Positions 8,827 to 17,008 of a stretch of DNA of 64,000 bases are shown here, one piece after another. Positions within the stretch are counted from its first letter, which is position 1; the number at the start of each line of letters is the position of its first letter. Made by a program: the position numbers and the translations under genes. The DNA is taken from contig NZ_CP081966.1 of assembly GCF_019823065.1 (NCBI RefSeq), positions 5,673,501 through 5,737,500 of the forward strand, written 5' to 3'. Below the pieces are notes generated by a model. That model saw only the letters and a program-made list of their open reading frames with translations, did not search any database and was not told the DNA's origin. The stretch comes from Pseudomonas mosselii. Lineage in GTDB: Bacteria; Pseudomonadota; Gammaproteobacteria; Pseudomonadales; Pseudomonadaceae.

Positions 8827-9492
8827 TCAGGATTTCAAGAAGCCGTTGGCGGCCAGGAAGCTTTCGGTGATGCCACTGCCTTTGCTCGGCTCGGCGGCCT
8901 TGTCGCCCAGCAGCAGACGCTCCAGGTAACGGGCCAGCAGGTCGACCTCAAGGTTCACCCGACGCCCTGCGCGGTAGTCGGCCATGATGGTTTCGGACAG
9001 GGTGTGCGGGACGATGGTCAGCTCGAACTCGGCGCCATCGACTTCGTTGACCGTCAGGCTGGTGCCGTCGACGGTGATCGAGCCCTTGTGGGCGATGTAC
9101 TTGGCCAGTTCCTTGGGCGCGCGCACGCGGAACTGGATGGCGCGGGCGTTATCGGCACGCGAGACGATCTCGCCGACACCGTCGACGTGGCCGCTGACCA
9201 AGTGGCCACCCAGGCGGGTGGTGGGGGTCAGGGCCTTTTCCAGGTTGACCCGGCTGCCGCTCTTGAGATCGACCATGGCGGTGCGCTTGAGGGTCTCGAC
9301 GCTGACGTCGGCCCAGAAGCCGTCGCCGGGCAGTTCGACGGCGGTCAGGCACACGCCGTTGACCGCGATGCTGTCGCCGAGCTTGACGTCGCCCAGGTCG
9401 AGCTTGCCGGTCTCTACGTAGACGCGCACGTCACCGCCCTTGGGGGTGAGGCTGCGGATGGTGCCGATGGATTCGATGATGCCGGTGAACAT
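8827..9492 (-). CDS. ribE: riboflavin synthase alpha chain
   Basis: A 221-residue riboflavin synthase (also called ribC), dismutating two lumazine molecules into riboflavin. Two similar lumazine-binding repeats are visible: the N-terminal one opens MFTGIIESIGTI and holds SIAVNGVCLTAV, and the second carries SITVDGTSLTVNEV and GGHLVSGHVDGVG-type segments. It lies between ribD (41-base gap) and ribBA (18-base gap) and reads in the same direction, consistent with one rib transcript. Confidence 0.96.
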   Translation of the reverse strand: MFTGIIESIGTIRSLTPKGGDVRVYVETGKLDLGDVKLGDSIAVNGVCLTAVELPGDGFWADVSVETLKRTAMVDLKSGSRVNLEKALTPTTRLGGHLVSGHVDGVGEIVSRADNARAIQFRVRAPKELAKYIAHKGSITVDGTSLTVNEVDGAEFELTIVPHTLSETIMADYRAGRRVNLEVDLLARYLERLLLGDKAAEPSKGSGITESFLAANGFLKS

Positions 9493-9533
9493 GGTGTTCT
9501 CCTAGATACGGGCTGCGCGAGGCAAGCCAGGCA

Positions 9534-10661
9534 TTATACGCCGGGGGGCGGCAGGGGGATGGCAGTGACTCGCCAGTCATCGCCGACCGCGCGCATTTCG
9601 GTGATCTTCAGCCGCGGCGCCTCGCTCATTTTCGACAGCGGCCAGTCCAGCAACGGGCGGGCGTCGGAGCCGAGGAAGGTGCCGGCGACGAACAGCTGGT
9701 ACTCGTCGACCAGGCCCTGGCGGGCGAAGGCGCCGACCAGGCCGGCACCGGCCTCCAGCAGGATTTCGTTGACCCCGCGCCCGGCCAGGGTGCGCAGCAG
9801 TGCCGGCAGGTCGACGCGACCCTCGCTACCGGGCAGATTGATCAGTTCATGACCGGCGGCCGCATAGCGCGGGTCTTCACCAGCGGCGGTCACCACCAGC
9901 GCCGGGCCGGCCTGGAAGAAGGGCGCGTCCAGTGGCAAGCGCAGGCGCCCGTCGACCAGCACGCGCAACGGCGGGCGCGACAGGGCCAGAGTGGTGAGCG
10001 CGTCATCCAGGCCCAGTTCCTCGCCGCGCACGGTCATGCGGGCCTGGTCGAACAGCACGCTCTCGGCGCTGGTCAGTACCACGCTGGAGCGGGCGCGCAG
10101 GCGCTGCACCGCGGCACGCGCCGCGGGGCCGGTGATCCATTGGCTTTCGCCGCTGGCCATGGCGGTGCGGCCGTCCAGGCTCATCGCCAGCTTGGCGCGC
10201 ACGAACGGCAGGCCCTGCTCCATGCGCTTGAGGAACCCCGGGTTGAGCGCGCGGGCCTCGGCCTCGAGCACGCCGCTGGCGACTTCGATGCCGGCCTCGC
10301 GCAGGCGCTGCAAGCCGTTGCCGGCCACTTGCGGATTGGGGTCCTGCATGGCCGCCACCACCCGCGCCACCCCGGCCTTGACCAGCGCATCGGCGCACGG
10401 CGGCGTGCGGCCATGGTGGCTGCAGGGCTCGAGGGTGACGTAGGCACAGGCGCCGCGGGCGCGCTCGCCGGCCTGGCGCAGGGCATGGACCTCGGCGTGC
10501 GGCTCGCCGGCGCGCACATGCCAGCCTTCGCCGACCACCTCGCCGTCACGCACGATCACGCAGCCTACGCGGGGGTTGGGGTGGGTGCTGTACAGGCCCT
10601 TGCGGGCCAGTTCCACGGCGCGGGCCATGTAGTGGGCGTCGAGAATGGCTTGGCTGGACAT
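9534..10661 (-). CDS. ribD: bifunctional diaminohydroxyphosphoribosylaminopyrimidine deaminase/reductase
   Basis: A 375-residue RibD catalysing the second and third steps of riboflavin synthesis. The N-terminal deaminase domain has the zinc site HAEVHAL with TLEPCSHHGRTPPCADAL. The C-terminal reductase domain starts near residue 150 (FVRAKLAMSLDGRTA) and includes SQWITG and ILLEAGAGLVGAF. It starts 2 bases after the nrdR stop on the leftward strand, so nrdR-ribD are cotranscribed as is usual in Pseudomonas. I see no FMN riboswitch upstream. Confidence 0.96.
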   Translation of the reverse strand: MSSQAILDAHYMARAVELARKGLYSTHPNPRVGCVIVRDGEVVGEGWHVRAGEPHAEVHALRQAGERARGACAYVTLEPCSHHGRTPPCADALVKAGVARVVAAMQDPNPQVAGNGLQRLREAGIEVASGVLEAEARALNPGFLKRMEQGLPFVRAKLAMSLDGRTAMASGESQWITGPAARAAVQRLRARSSVVLTSAESVLFDQARMTVRGEELGLDDALTTLALSRPPLRVLVDGRLRLPLDAPFFQAGPALVVTAAGEDPRYAAAGHELINLPGSEGRVDLPALLRTLAGRGVNEILLEAGAGLVGAFARQGLVDEYQLFVAGTFLGSDARPLLDWPLSKMSEAPRLKITEMRAVGDDWRVTAIPLPPPGV

Positions 10662-10663
10662 GC

Positions 10664-11128
10664 TTACTCTTTAGCCGGCTCGCGGGCCAGGCGGTCGATT
10701 TCTTCGCGGAATTCGTCGAGGTCCTGGAAGCGCCGGTAGACCGAGGCGAAACGGATGTAGGCCACCTCGTCGAGCTTGCGCAGCTCGGCCATCACCATCT
10801 CACCAACCACCAGCGACTTCACTTCGCGCTCGCCGGTGGCACGCAGGCGGCTCTTGATGTGCGCCAGCGCCGCTTCCAGGCGCTCGACGCTGACCGGGCG
10901 CTTCTCCAGCGCGCGCTGCATGCCGGCGCGCAGCTTGTCTTCGTCGAAGGGCTGGCGCGTGCCGTCCTGCTTGATCAGCCGGGGCAGGACCAGCTCGGCG
11001 GTTTCAAAGGTAGTGAAGCGCTCGCCGCAGGCGACGCATTCGCGCCGGCGACGCACCTGTTCGCCCTCGGCGACCAGACGCGAGTCGATGACCTTGGTGT
11101 CGTTGGCACCGCAAAACGGACAGTGCAT
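10664..11128 (-). CDS. nrdR: transcriptional repressor NrdR
   Basis: A 154-residue repressor of ribonucleotide reductase genes that senses ATP/dATP. It starts at ATG 11128; the frame runs open upstream but the protein must begin [17 protein letters not shown]. The N-terminal zinc ribbon uses CPFC and CVAC pairs, and the ATP-cone follows ([50 protein letters not shown]). Length is standard. It heads the leftward nrdR-ribD-rib cluster. Confidence 0.97.
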   Translation of the reverse strand: MHCPFCGANDTKVIDSRLVAEGEQVRRRRECVACGERFTTFETAELVLPRLIKQDGTRQPFDEDKLRAGMQRALEKRPVSVERLEAALAHIKSRLRATGEREVKSLVVGEMVMAELRKLDEVAYIRFASVYRRFQDLDEFREEIDRLAREPAKE

Positions 11129-11233
11129 GGTGGCAGGCAACAAAAAAAGGGAGGGCCATGGTAGCGCATTGCACTGGCAAGACAAGCCAAAGGGTTTACC
11201 ATCCATGCAAATCTGCCCGTGAAGGACTACCTC

Positions 11234-11686
11234 ATGCACCCTCGAGCGCTCGTCGTGCTGTGTTGCGCCGCCCTGCTCGCCGCCTGCGGCAGCGACCGCC
11301 CCAAGCCGGAACAGGCCCCGGCCCCGGTGCCGGCCAAAGTGGCGAAGAAAACCGAACCCCTGGGCCCGCTGCCGGCCTACCAGCGCGAGTTGAGCGGCAC
11401 CCTGCTGGAAATCCCGGCAGGCGCTGACGTGGAGCTGGCCCTGCTGGTGATCGATGAGCGTGGCCGGCCCCAGCAACTGCTGGCCAGCAGCACCCTGAGC
11501 GGCACCGGCCAGGCCCTGCCCTACCGCCTGCGCTTCAACCCCGAAGCCTTCCCCGCCGGCGCCCGGGTCGAACTGCGCGGCCGTGCCAGCCGCTCCGGCC
11601 AGCTGATCCTGCACCTGCCGCCGGTTCGCATTGCCCAGGCCCAAACCCAGGCCACCGGTCCGCTGCGTTTCGAAAAGGCACCCTAG
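11234..11686 (+). CDS. lipoprotein, YbaY/YscW-like
   Basis: A 150-residue predicted lipoprotein. ATG at 11234 has AAGGA upstream; a GTG at 11219 is in frame but less likely. The signal ends in a lipobox LAAC with Cys18 followed by a Pro-rich linker. The remaining 110 residues resemble the YbaY/YscW fold ([50 protein letters not shown]), a beta-sandwich seen in outer-membrane-associated lipoproteins. The methyltransferase gene begins at the base after its stop, so the two are cotranscribed. Function is unknown. Confidence 0.8.
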   Translation: MHPRALVVLCCAALLAACGSDRPKPEQAPAPVPAKVAKKTEPLGPLPAYQRELSGTLLEIPAGADVELALLVIDERGRPQQLLASSTLSGTGQALPYRLRFNPEAFPAGARVELRGRASRSGQLILHLPPVRIAQAQTQATGPLRFEKAP

Positions 11687-12346
11687 ATGGCCCCGCCAAC
11701 CCTGCGACAGGCCCTGAGCGGCCTGATCGGCGAAGCGCGCCTGATCGTCAGCGAACTGCCTGGGTGCGACCTGAAACTCTGGTTGATCGATGAACAGAAC
11801 ATGGACCGTGAGTTCAGCCGCGAGGAAACCCGGCGCATTCTCGAGGAGCCGCCCTACTGGAGCTTCTGCTGGGCCAGCGGCCTGGCCATGGCGCGCTACC
11901 TGGCCGAGCATCCGCAATGGGTGCGCGGCAAGCGCGTGCTGGATTTCGGCGCCGGCTCCGGCATCGCCGGGATCGCCGCCGCCCGCGCTGGCGCGCGGGA
12001 GGTAGTGGCCTGCGACCTCGACCCGCTGGCCCTGGACGCCTGCCGTGCCAACGCCGCGCTGAACGGCGTGACGCTGAACTACAGCAGCGATTTCTTTGCC
12101 GAGGCCGACCGCTTCGACCTGATCCTGGTCGCCGATGTACTCTACGACCGCGCCAACCTGCCGCTGCTGGACGAGTTCCTCAGCCGAGGTCGCCAGGCGC
12201 TGGTGGCCGATTCGCGGGTGCGCGATTTCAGCCACCCGCTGTACCGCCCGCTCGGGGTGCTCGAGGCGCTGACCCTGCCTGATCTGGCCGAGCCGCACGA
12301 ATTCCGCCGGGTCAGCCTGTACCACGCCAGCCGCGAGCCCTTATAG
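11687..12346 (+). CDS. class I SAM-dependent methyltransferase
   Basis: A 219-residue Rossmann methyltransferase. The AdoMet motif [20 protein letters not shown] lies near residue 85, with the acidic motif [24 protein letters not shown] and the post-motif [20 protein letters not shown]. It resembles the PrmA and electron-transfer-flavoprotein lysine methyltransferase group, which act on proteins, but no substrate can be read from sequence. It is coupled to the upstream lipoprotein gene and is followed 31 bases later by cnoX. Confidence 0.8.
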   Translation: MAPPTLRQALSGLIGEARLIVSELPGCDLKLWLIDEQNMDREFSREETRRILEEPPYWSFCWASGLAMARYLAEHPQWVRGKRVLDFGAGSGIAGIAAARAGAREVVACDLDPLALDACRANAALNGVTLNYSSDFFAEADRFDLILVADVLYDRANLPLLDEFLSRGRQALVADSRVRDFSHPLYRPLGVLEALTLPDLAEPHEFRRVSLYHASREPL

Positions 12347-12377
12347 TGGGGGTATTCACCGATTTGCGAGAGTCACG

Positions 12378-13250
12378 ATGAGCCAGGAAACACCCTTTAT
12401 CTTCGATGCCACCGATGCCACCTTCCAGCAACTGGTCATCGAGAACTCCTTCCACAAGCCGGTGCTGGTCGACTTCTGGGCCGAATGGTGCGCGCCGTGC
12501 AAGGCGCTGATGCCGCTGCTGGCGAAAATCGCCGAGGGCTACCAGGGCGAGCTGCTGCTGGCCAAGATCAACTGCGACGTCGAGCAGCAGGTCGTCGCCC
12601 AGTTCGGCATTCGCAGCCTGCCGACCGTGGTGCTGTTCAAGGACGGCCAGCCGGTCGACGGTTTCGCCGGCGCGCAACCCGAGTCGGCCATCCGCGCCAT
12701 GCTCGAACCCCACGTGCAGATGCCCGCGCCGCCCGCCGCCGCGCCGCTGGAGCAGGCCAAGGCGCTGTTCGCCGAAAGCCGATTCAGCGAAGCCGAAGCC
12801 CTGCTGCAGGTGCTGCTGGGTGAAGACAACAGCAATGCCGAGGCGCTGATCCTCTATGCCCGCTGCCTGGCCGAACGGGGCGAGCTGGGCGAAGCCCAGG
12901 TGGTGCTCGACGCGGTCAAGACCGATGAGCACAAGGCCGCCCTGGCCGGCGCCAAGGCCCAGCTGACCTTCCTGCGCCAGGCCGCCAGCCTGCCGGAAGC
13001 CGCCGAGCTGAAGAGCCGCCTGGCGCAGAACCCGCAGGACGACGAGGCGGCCTACCAGCTGTGCATCCAGCAGTTGGCGCGCCAGCAGTACGAGGCCGCG
13101 ATGGAGGGGCTGCTGAAGCTGTTCCAGCGCAACCGCGCCTACGAGAACGGCTTGCCGCAGAAGGCGCTGCTGCAGGTGTTCGAACTACTGGGCAACGCTC
13201 ACCCGCTGGTCAGCCTGTATCGCCGCAAGCTGTCCGCTGCGCTGTTCTGA
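12378..13250 (+). CDS. cnoX: chaperedoxin: thioredoxin domain plus TPR domain
   Basis: A 290-residue CnoX/YbbN protein. Residues 1-110 form a thioredoxin fold with an intact CxxC active site (FWAEWCAPCKALMP), and residues 120-290 form TPR-like helical repeats (EQAKALFAESRFSEAEALLQVL, AEALILYARCLAERGELGEAQ). The family protects clients from oxidative aggregation and hands them to GroEL. The E. coli homologue carries a non-redox SxxC, whereas this one has CAPC, so redox activity is plausible. It ends at a short hairpin that separates it from the convergent gene at 13277. Confidence 0.9.
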   Translation: MSQETPFIFDATDATFQQLVIENSFHKPVLVDFWAEWCAPCKALMPLLAKIAEGYQGELLLAKINCDVEQQVVAQFGIRSLPTVVLFKDGQPVDGFAGAQPESAIRAMLEPHVQMPAPPAAAPLEQAKALFAESRFSEAEALLQVLLGEDNSNAEALILYARCLAERGELGEAQVVLDAVKTDEHKAALAGAKAQLTFLRQAASLPEAAELKSRLAQNPQDDEAAYQLCIQQLARQQYEAAMEGLLKLFQRNRAYENGLPQKALLQVFELLGNAHPLVSLYRRKLSAALF

Positions 13251-13257
13251 GGCTGTT

Positions 13258-13276
13258 GGGGCTGCTTTGCAGCCCC
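13258..13276. terminator. hairpin between convergent genes cnoX and 13277
   Basis: A perfect 8-bp stem GGGGCTGC with a TTT loop fills the 26-base gap between two convergent stops. It has no U run on either strand, so it would be a weak or processing-type terminator. Confidence 0.45.
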
Positions 13277-13621
13277 TCACCCCACCCAGCGATAAACCGG
13301 CGCATCCACGCCGCTTTCCACCTTCACCTCACTGCTGTGGCGCAAGCGCACCAGCAGCCGCTTGCCCGCCGCCACGTTCCCGGCCAGCCCCTCCAGGCGC
13401 TCCAGCAGCGCCGGCCCGCTCATCTGCCCCGCCTGGCGCAGCACGTCACGCGCCGCTGCCCATTGTCCGTCATCCTGCCGAGGTGCCGGGCTGGTGGTGA
13501 CCGGCACCGCCTCGACAGACGCCGGCACTTCCAGTCGACGCCCCAGCTGCGCCCACTCCTCCGGCGCCAGCTCAATGGTCAGGTCCACCGGCCATTCACC
13601 GATCTGTCCACGAATTCTCAC
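13277..13621 (-). CDS. hypothetical protein of 114 residues
   Basis: A soluble 114-residue protein, mildly acidic at the N-terminus (MRIRGQIGEWPVDLTIELAPEEW) with a short linker rich in Val, Thr and Pro (residues 37-47) and a helical second half ending SGVDAPVYRWVG. No signal peptide, membrane helix or catalytic motif is visible, and I do not recognise the family. It has normal codon use, is flanked by convergent cnoX and the divergent zinc cluster, and I infer it is a real lineage-specific gene. Confidence 0.6.
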   Translation of the reverse strand: MRIRGQIGEWPVDLTIELAPEEWAQLGRRLEVPASVEAVPVTTSPAPRQDDGQWAAARDVLRQAGQMSGPALLERLEGLAGNVAAGKRLLVRLRHSSEVKVESGVDAPVYRWVG

Positions 13622-13706
13622 GATAGGTACCCTGCCTCCAGTCTCGATGCCGCCATGCTCCCACGAACATGAAACCTGTGCCAGGCAGGCTGGCGGGGCA
13701 AAGTAA

Positions 13707-13725
13707 AATTGTTATAACATCACAT
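13707..13725. promoter_or_regulatory. putative Zur box before the zinc cluster
   Basis: A perfect 10-bp palindrome TGTTATAACA (13710-13719), flanked by AT-rich bases, lies 38 bases before the start at 13757. It resembles the Zur operator core of gammaproteobacteria (TGTTATAxTATAACA-type). The downstream operon is homologous in gene order to a Zur-regulated P. aeruginosa cluster, which supports the call. Confidence 0.55.
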
Positions 13726-13756
13726 AATCTTTCCCAAACCGCCTGTGGAGCCGTCC

Positions 13757-14338
13757 ATGCGTCGTCTGTTGCTCGCCCTGCCCTTCGCCCTGCTGCCCCT
13801 GGCCGTGGCCCATGCCCACGACGACCACGACCACGATCATGACCACGCCCATGGCTCCCTCGGTGCCCACGAGCATGGCGTGGCCAAGCTCAACGCGGTG
13901 CTCGACGGCAACACCCTCGAGCTGGAACTGGACAGCCCGGCGATGAACATTGTCGGCTTCGAGCACGTGGCCAGCAACGATACCGACAAGGCCAAGGTCG
14001 CCGCCGCCCGCCAGCAGCTCGAACAGCCCTTGAAACTGTTCGGCGTTGCCCCGGCAGCCGGCTGCAAGGAAGACGCCCAGGAGCTGGAAAGCCCGCTGTT
14101 CGGCGACGCCGCCCAGGCCGACGAGGATGGCGACAGCCATGAGCATGAGCACGGTCACGCCGACGTCAACGCCCACTACCAGCTGACCTGCGCCACCCCG
14201 GACAAACTCACCCAGATCGACCTCGGCCCGCTGTTCAAGACCTTCCCGCAGACCCAGAAGATCAACGTGCAACTGATCGGCCCCAACGGCCAGAAAGGCA
14301 TCGAGGCCACCCCCGCCAAGGCCGTGGTCGCGTTCTGA
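13757..14338 (+). CDS. His/Asp-rich periplasmic protein, DUF2796 (ZrgA-like)
   Basis: A 193-residue secreted protein. ATG at 13757 has GGAG 6 bases upstream; an in-frame GTG at 13745 is less likely. After the signal (MRRLLLALPFALLPLAVAHA) comes a His/Asp cluster (HDDHDHDHDHAHGS) and a second one (HEHEHGHADVNAH), which should bind zinc. The rest matches DUF2796, the ZrgA-type periplasmic component of zinc uptake systems. The next gene starts at the base after its stop, and the whole set lies behind a Zur-like palindrome. Zinc acquisition is therefore the inferred role. Confidence 0.85.
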   Translation: MRRLLLALPFALLPLAVAHAHDDHDHDHDHAHGSLGAHEHGVAKLNAVLDGNTLELELDSPAMNIVGFEHVASNDTDKAKVAAARQQLEQPLKLFGVAPAAGCKEDAQELESPLFGDAAQADEDGDSHEHEHGHADVNAHYQLTCATPDKLTQIDLGPLFKTFPQTQKINVQLIGPNGQKGIEATPAKAVVAF

Positions 14339-15049
14339 ATGAACCAGCCGCTGATCGAACTGCATGACCTGGTGTTCGCCTGGCCCGGCCAGGCGCCGCT
14401 CCTGGAAATCCCTGCATTTCGCCTGGAGCCCGGCGAGGCGCTGTTCCTCAAGGGCCCCAGCGGCAGCGGCAAGACCACCCTGCTCGGCCTGCTGGGAGGG
14501 GTCAACCGCCCCGGACAAGGCAGCATCCGCCTGCTTGGCCAGGACCTTGCGGCCCTGGGCCTGGGTGCGCGCGACCGTTTCCGGGTCGATCACACCGGCT
14601 ACATCTTCCAGCAGTTCAACCTCCTGCCGTTCCTGTCGGTGCGGGAGAATGTCGAGCTGCCTTGTCGCTTCTCGAAAAGCCGCGCGGCCCGCGCCGCCCA
14701 GCGCCATGGCAGCATCGACCAGGCCGCTGCCCAACTGCTCGCCCACCTTGGCCTGGACAACCCGGCGCTGCTCGCCCGCCGCGCCGACAGCCTGTCGATC
14801 GGCCAGCAGCAGCGGGTTGCCGCGGCCCGGGCGCTGATCGGTCAGCCCGAGCTGGTGATTGCCGACGAGCCCACCTCGGCCCTCGACGCCGACACCCGCG
14901 AGGCCTTCATCCGCCTGCTGTTCGACGAATGCCGCGACGCGGGTGCCAGCCTGCTGTTCGTCAGCCATGACCAGAGCCTGGCGCCGCTGTTCGACCGGCA
15001 CCTGTCCCTGGCCGAGCTCAACCGCGCCGCCAAGCCCCGGGAGGCCTGA
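14339..15049 (+). CDS. ABC transporter ATP-binding protein, LolD/MacB type
   Basis: A 236-residue ATPase with Walker A GPSGSGKTTL, Q-loop FQQFNLLPFLSV, signature LSIGQQQRVAAARAL (a variant of LSGGQ), Walker B LVIADEPTSALD and switch His in LLFVSHD. It belongs to the LolD/MacB group that partners with FtsX-type permeases such as the next gene, with which it overlaps by one base (TGATG). The role is inferred from the operon as zinc uptake or zinc-stress related. Confidence 0.9.
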   Translation: MNQPLIELHDLVFAWPGQAPLLEIPAFRLEPGEALFLKGPSGSGKTTLLGLLGGVNRPGQGSIRLLGQDLAALGLGARDRFRVDHTGYIFQQFNLLPFLSVRENVELPCRFSKSRAARAAQRHGSIDQAAAQLLAHLGLDNPALLARRADSLSIGQQQRVAAARALIGQPELVIADEPTSALDADTREAFIRLLFDECRDAGASLLFVSHDQSLAPLFDRHLSLAELNRAAKPREA

Positions 15050-16314
15050 TGTACCTGCTTCGCCTTGCCCTGGCCAGCCTGGCCAACCGCCGCTTCACCG
15101 CCCTGCTCACCGCGTTCGCCATCGCCCTGTCGGTGTGCCTGCTGCTGGCCGTCGAGCGGGTGCGCACCGAGGCCCGCGCCAGCTTCGCCAGCACCATCAG
15201 CGGCACCGACCTGATCGTCGGCGCCCGCTCGGGGTCGGTGAACCTGCTGCTGTACTCGGTGTTTCGCATCGGCAACGCCACCAACAACATCCGCTGGGAC
15301 AGCTACCAGCACTACGCCAGCGACCCGCGGGTGAAATGGGCCATCCCCATTTCCCTGGGTGACTCGCACCGTGGCTACCGGGTGATGGGCACCACCACCG
15401 ACTACTTCAGCCACTACCAGTTCGGCCGCCGCCAGCACCTGGCACTCGACCAGGGCCGGGCGTTCGCCGACGATCCGTTCGAGGTGGTGCTCGGCGCCGA
15501 AGTGGCCCAGGCGCTGCACTACAAGCTCGGCGACAAGCTGGTCCTGGCGCATGGTGTAGCCGCCATCAGCCTGGTCAAGCACGACGACAAGCCGTTCACC
15601 GTGGTCGGCGTGCTCGAGCGCACCGGCACCCCGGTGGACCGTACCCTGCACATCAGCCTGGCCGGCATGGAGGCGATCCACATCGACTGGCACAACGGCG
15701 TGCCGGCCCGTGGCGCCGGGCGCATCAGCGCCGAGCAGGCCCGCACCATGGACCTGCAGCCTGCGGCCATCACCGCCTTCATGCTCGGGCTCAACAGCAA
15801 GATCGCCACGTTCAGCCTGCAGCGCGAGATCAACGAATACCGCGCCGAACCGCTGCTGGCGATCCTGCCCGGCGTGACCCTGCAGGAGCTGTGGAGCCTG
15901 ATGGGCACGGCGGAGCAGGCCTTGTTCGTGGTGTCGCTGTTCGTTGTGCTCACCGGCCTGATCGGCATGCTCACGGCCATTCTCACCAGCCTCAACGAGC
16001 GCCGCCGGGAAATGGCCATCCTGCGATCGGTGGGTGCCCGTCCCTGGCATATCGCCGGATTGCTGGTGCTCGAGGCGCTGGCCTTGGCGCTGGCAGGCAT
16101 CGCCGCCGGGCTGGGGTTGCTGTACGCAGGCATAGCCCTGGCCCAGGGCTATGTACAGGCCAACTATGGGCTATACCTGCCACTGGCCTGGCCGAGCGCC
16201 CACGAGTGGACGTTGCTGGCCATCATCCTCGGCGCGGCGCTGCTGATGGGTAGCGTGCCGGCCTGGCGCGCCTATCGGCAGTCGTTGGCCGATGGTTTGT
16301 CGATCCACCTTTAA
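15049..16314 (+). CDS. ABC transporter permease, FtsX/MacB family
   Basis: A 421-residue permease with the usual layout of one N-terminal helix (FTALLTAFAIALSVCLLLAV), a large periplasmic domain of about 230 residues, and three C-terminal helices (around 295-320, 342-365 and 385-402). The segment LTSLNERRREMAILRSVGARPWHIAGLLVLEAL is characteristic of FtsX-domain proteins. It pairs with the preceding ATPase and the DUF2796 protein. This is the membrane part of the putative zinc-responsive system. Confidence 0.9.
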   Translation: MYLLRLALASLANRRFTALLTAFAIALSVCLLLAVERVRTEARASFASTISGTDLIVGARSGSVNLLLYSVFRIGNATNNIRWDSYQHYASDPRVKWAIPISLGDSHRGYRVMGTTTDYFSHYQFGRRQHLALDQGRAFADDPFEVVLGAEVAQALHYKLGDKLVLAHGVAAISLVKHDDKPFTVVGVLERTGTPVDRTLHISLAGMEAIHIDWHNGVPARGAGRISAEQARTMDLQPAAITAFMLGLNSKIATFSLQREINEYRAEPLLAILPGVTLQELWSLMGTAEQALFVVSLFVVLTGLIGMLTAILTSLNERRREMAILRSVGARPWHIAGLLVLEALALALAGIAAGLGLLYAGIALAQGYVQANYGLYLPLAWPSAHEWTLLAIILGAALLMGSVPAWRAYRQSLADGLSIHL

Positions 16315-16323
16315 GAGACAGAC

Positions 16324-16899
16324 ATGATCCTAGACTTCACCACCCTCTTCGCGGGTAAACCCGCGAAGAGGGCAAGACCGATCATTCAGTATCTGCTGCT
16401 CACGATCCTACTGATGACTTCGCTGCCCCTCTGGGCCGCCGACCCGCGCGAGCTGGACTGGCCCGCCCTGATCCCCGAGGGCGCGCCGGTCATCCCGCCA
16501 CAACTGACGCCCCTGCACGATCTGTCGCAGATCAGCGACGCGCTGTCCGCCGAGGCCGCCCCCGCCGCCCGCCAGCAGGCGCCCAACGCGCCGGTGGTGA
16601 AAGCCCTGGACGGCCAGCAGGTGAAGATCCCCGGCTACATCGTGCCGCTGGAAGTCAGCGACGAAGGCCGCACCACCGAGTTCCTCCTGGTGCCCTACTA
16701 CGGCGCCTGCATCCATGTGCCGCCACCGCCGTCGAACCAGATCGTGCATATCTTCAGCGAGATGGGCGTGCGCATCGAAGACCTGTACCAACCGTACTGG
16801 ATCGAGGGCACGATGCAGGTCAAGGCCAGCAGCAGCGAACTGGCGGACGCCGGTTACCAGATGGAAGCAGAGAAAATCTACGCTTATGAGCTGAAGTGA
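16324..16899 (+). CDS. DUF3299 secreted protein, last gene of the zinc cluster
   Basis: A 191-residue protein with a conserved DUF3299 core (VKIPGYIVPLEV, EFLLVPYYGACIHVPPPPSNQ) where Cys and His could bind metal. From ATG 16324 the N-terminus is MILDFTTLFAGKPAKRARP, part of which is encoded by a perfect REP palindrome (16343-16372), followed by a hydrophobic signal (LLLTILLMTSLPLWAA). The REP seems to have inserted at the gene's 5' end and been absorbed into the reading frame, so the true start may be this ATG or an internal codon such as ATG 16411 region. The gene follows the permease by nine bases and completes the operon. Confidence 0.8.
   Translation: MILDFTTLFAGKPAKRARPIIQYLLLTILLMTSLPLWAADPRELDWPALIPEGAPVIPPQLTPLHDLSQISDALSAEAAPAARQQAPNAPVVKALDGQQVKIPGYIVPLEVSDEGRTTEFLLVPYYGACIHVPPPPSNQIVHIFSEMGVRIEDLYQPYWIEGTMQVKASSSELADAGYQMEAEKIYAYELK
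16343..16372. repeat. REP palindrome inside the 5' end of the DUF3299 gene
   Basis: A perfect 14-bp inverted repeat (CCCTCTTCGCGGGT and its complement) with a 2-base loop begins 19 bases after the predicted start codon. It is the same REP family as the intergenic copies in the window. A hairpin this stable near a start should depress translation. Confidence 0.85.
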
Positions 16900-16929
16900 G
16901 CATTGCGTCACCCCGATAGCACGGCTTCT

Positions 16930-16971
16930 TTGAGCTGGGTCAAACTTTCTGTTTAGTCAGCTTCGTACCAT
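16930..16971 (+). promoter_or_regulatory. putative Anr-dependent promoter of ompW
   Basis: TTGAGCTGGGTCAA (16930-16943) matches 8 of the 10 fixed bases of the FNR/Anr box TTGAT-N4-ATCAA. A TACCAT -10 element at 16966-16971 puts the start site near 16978, about 41.5 bases from the box centre, the class II activator position. Anr control is inferred from this geometry. Confidence 0.5.
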
Positions 16972-17008
16972 TGGACTACTCGATTACTCACGTCCTCTGG
17001 GAGCTTCC

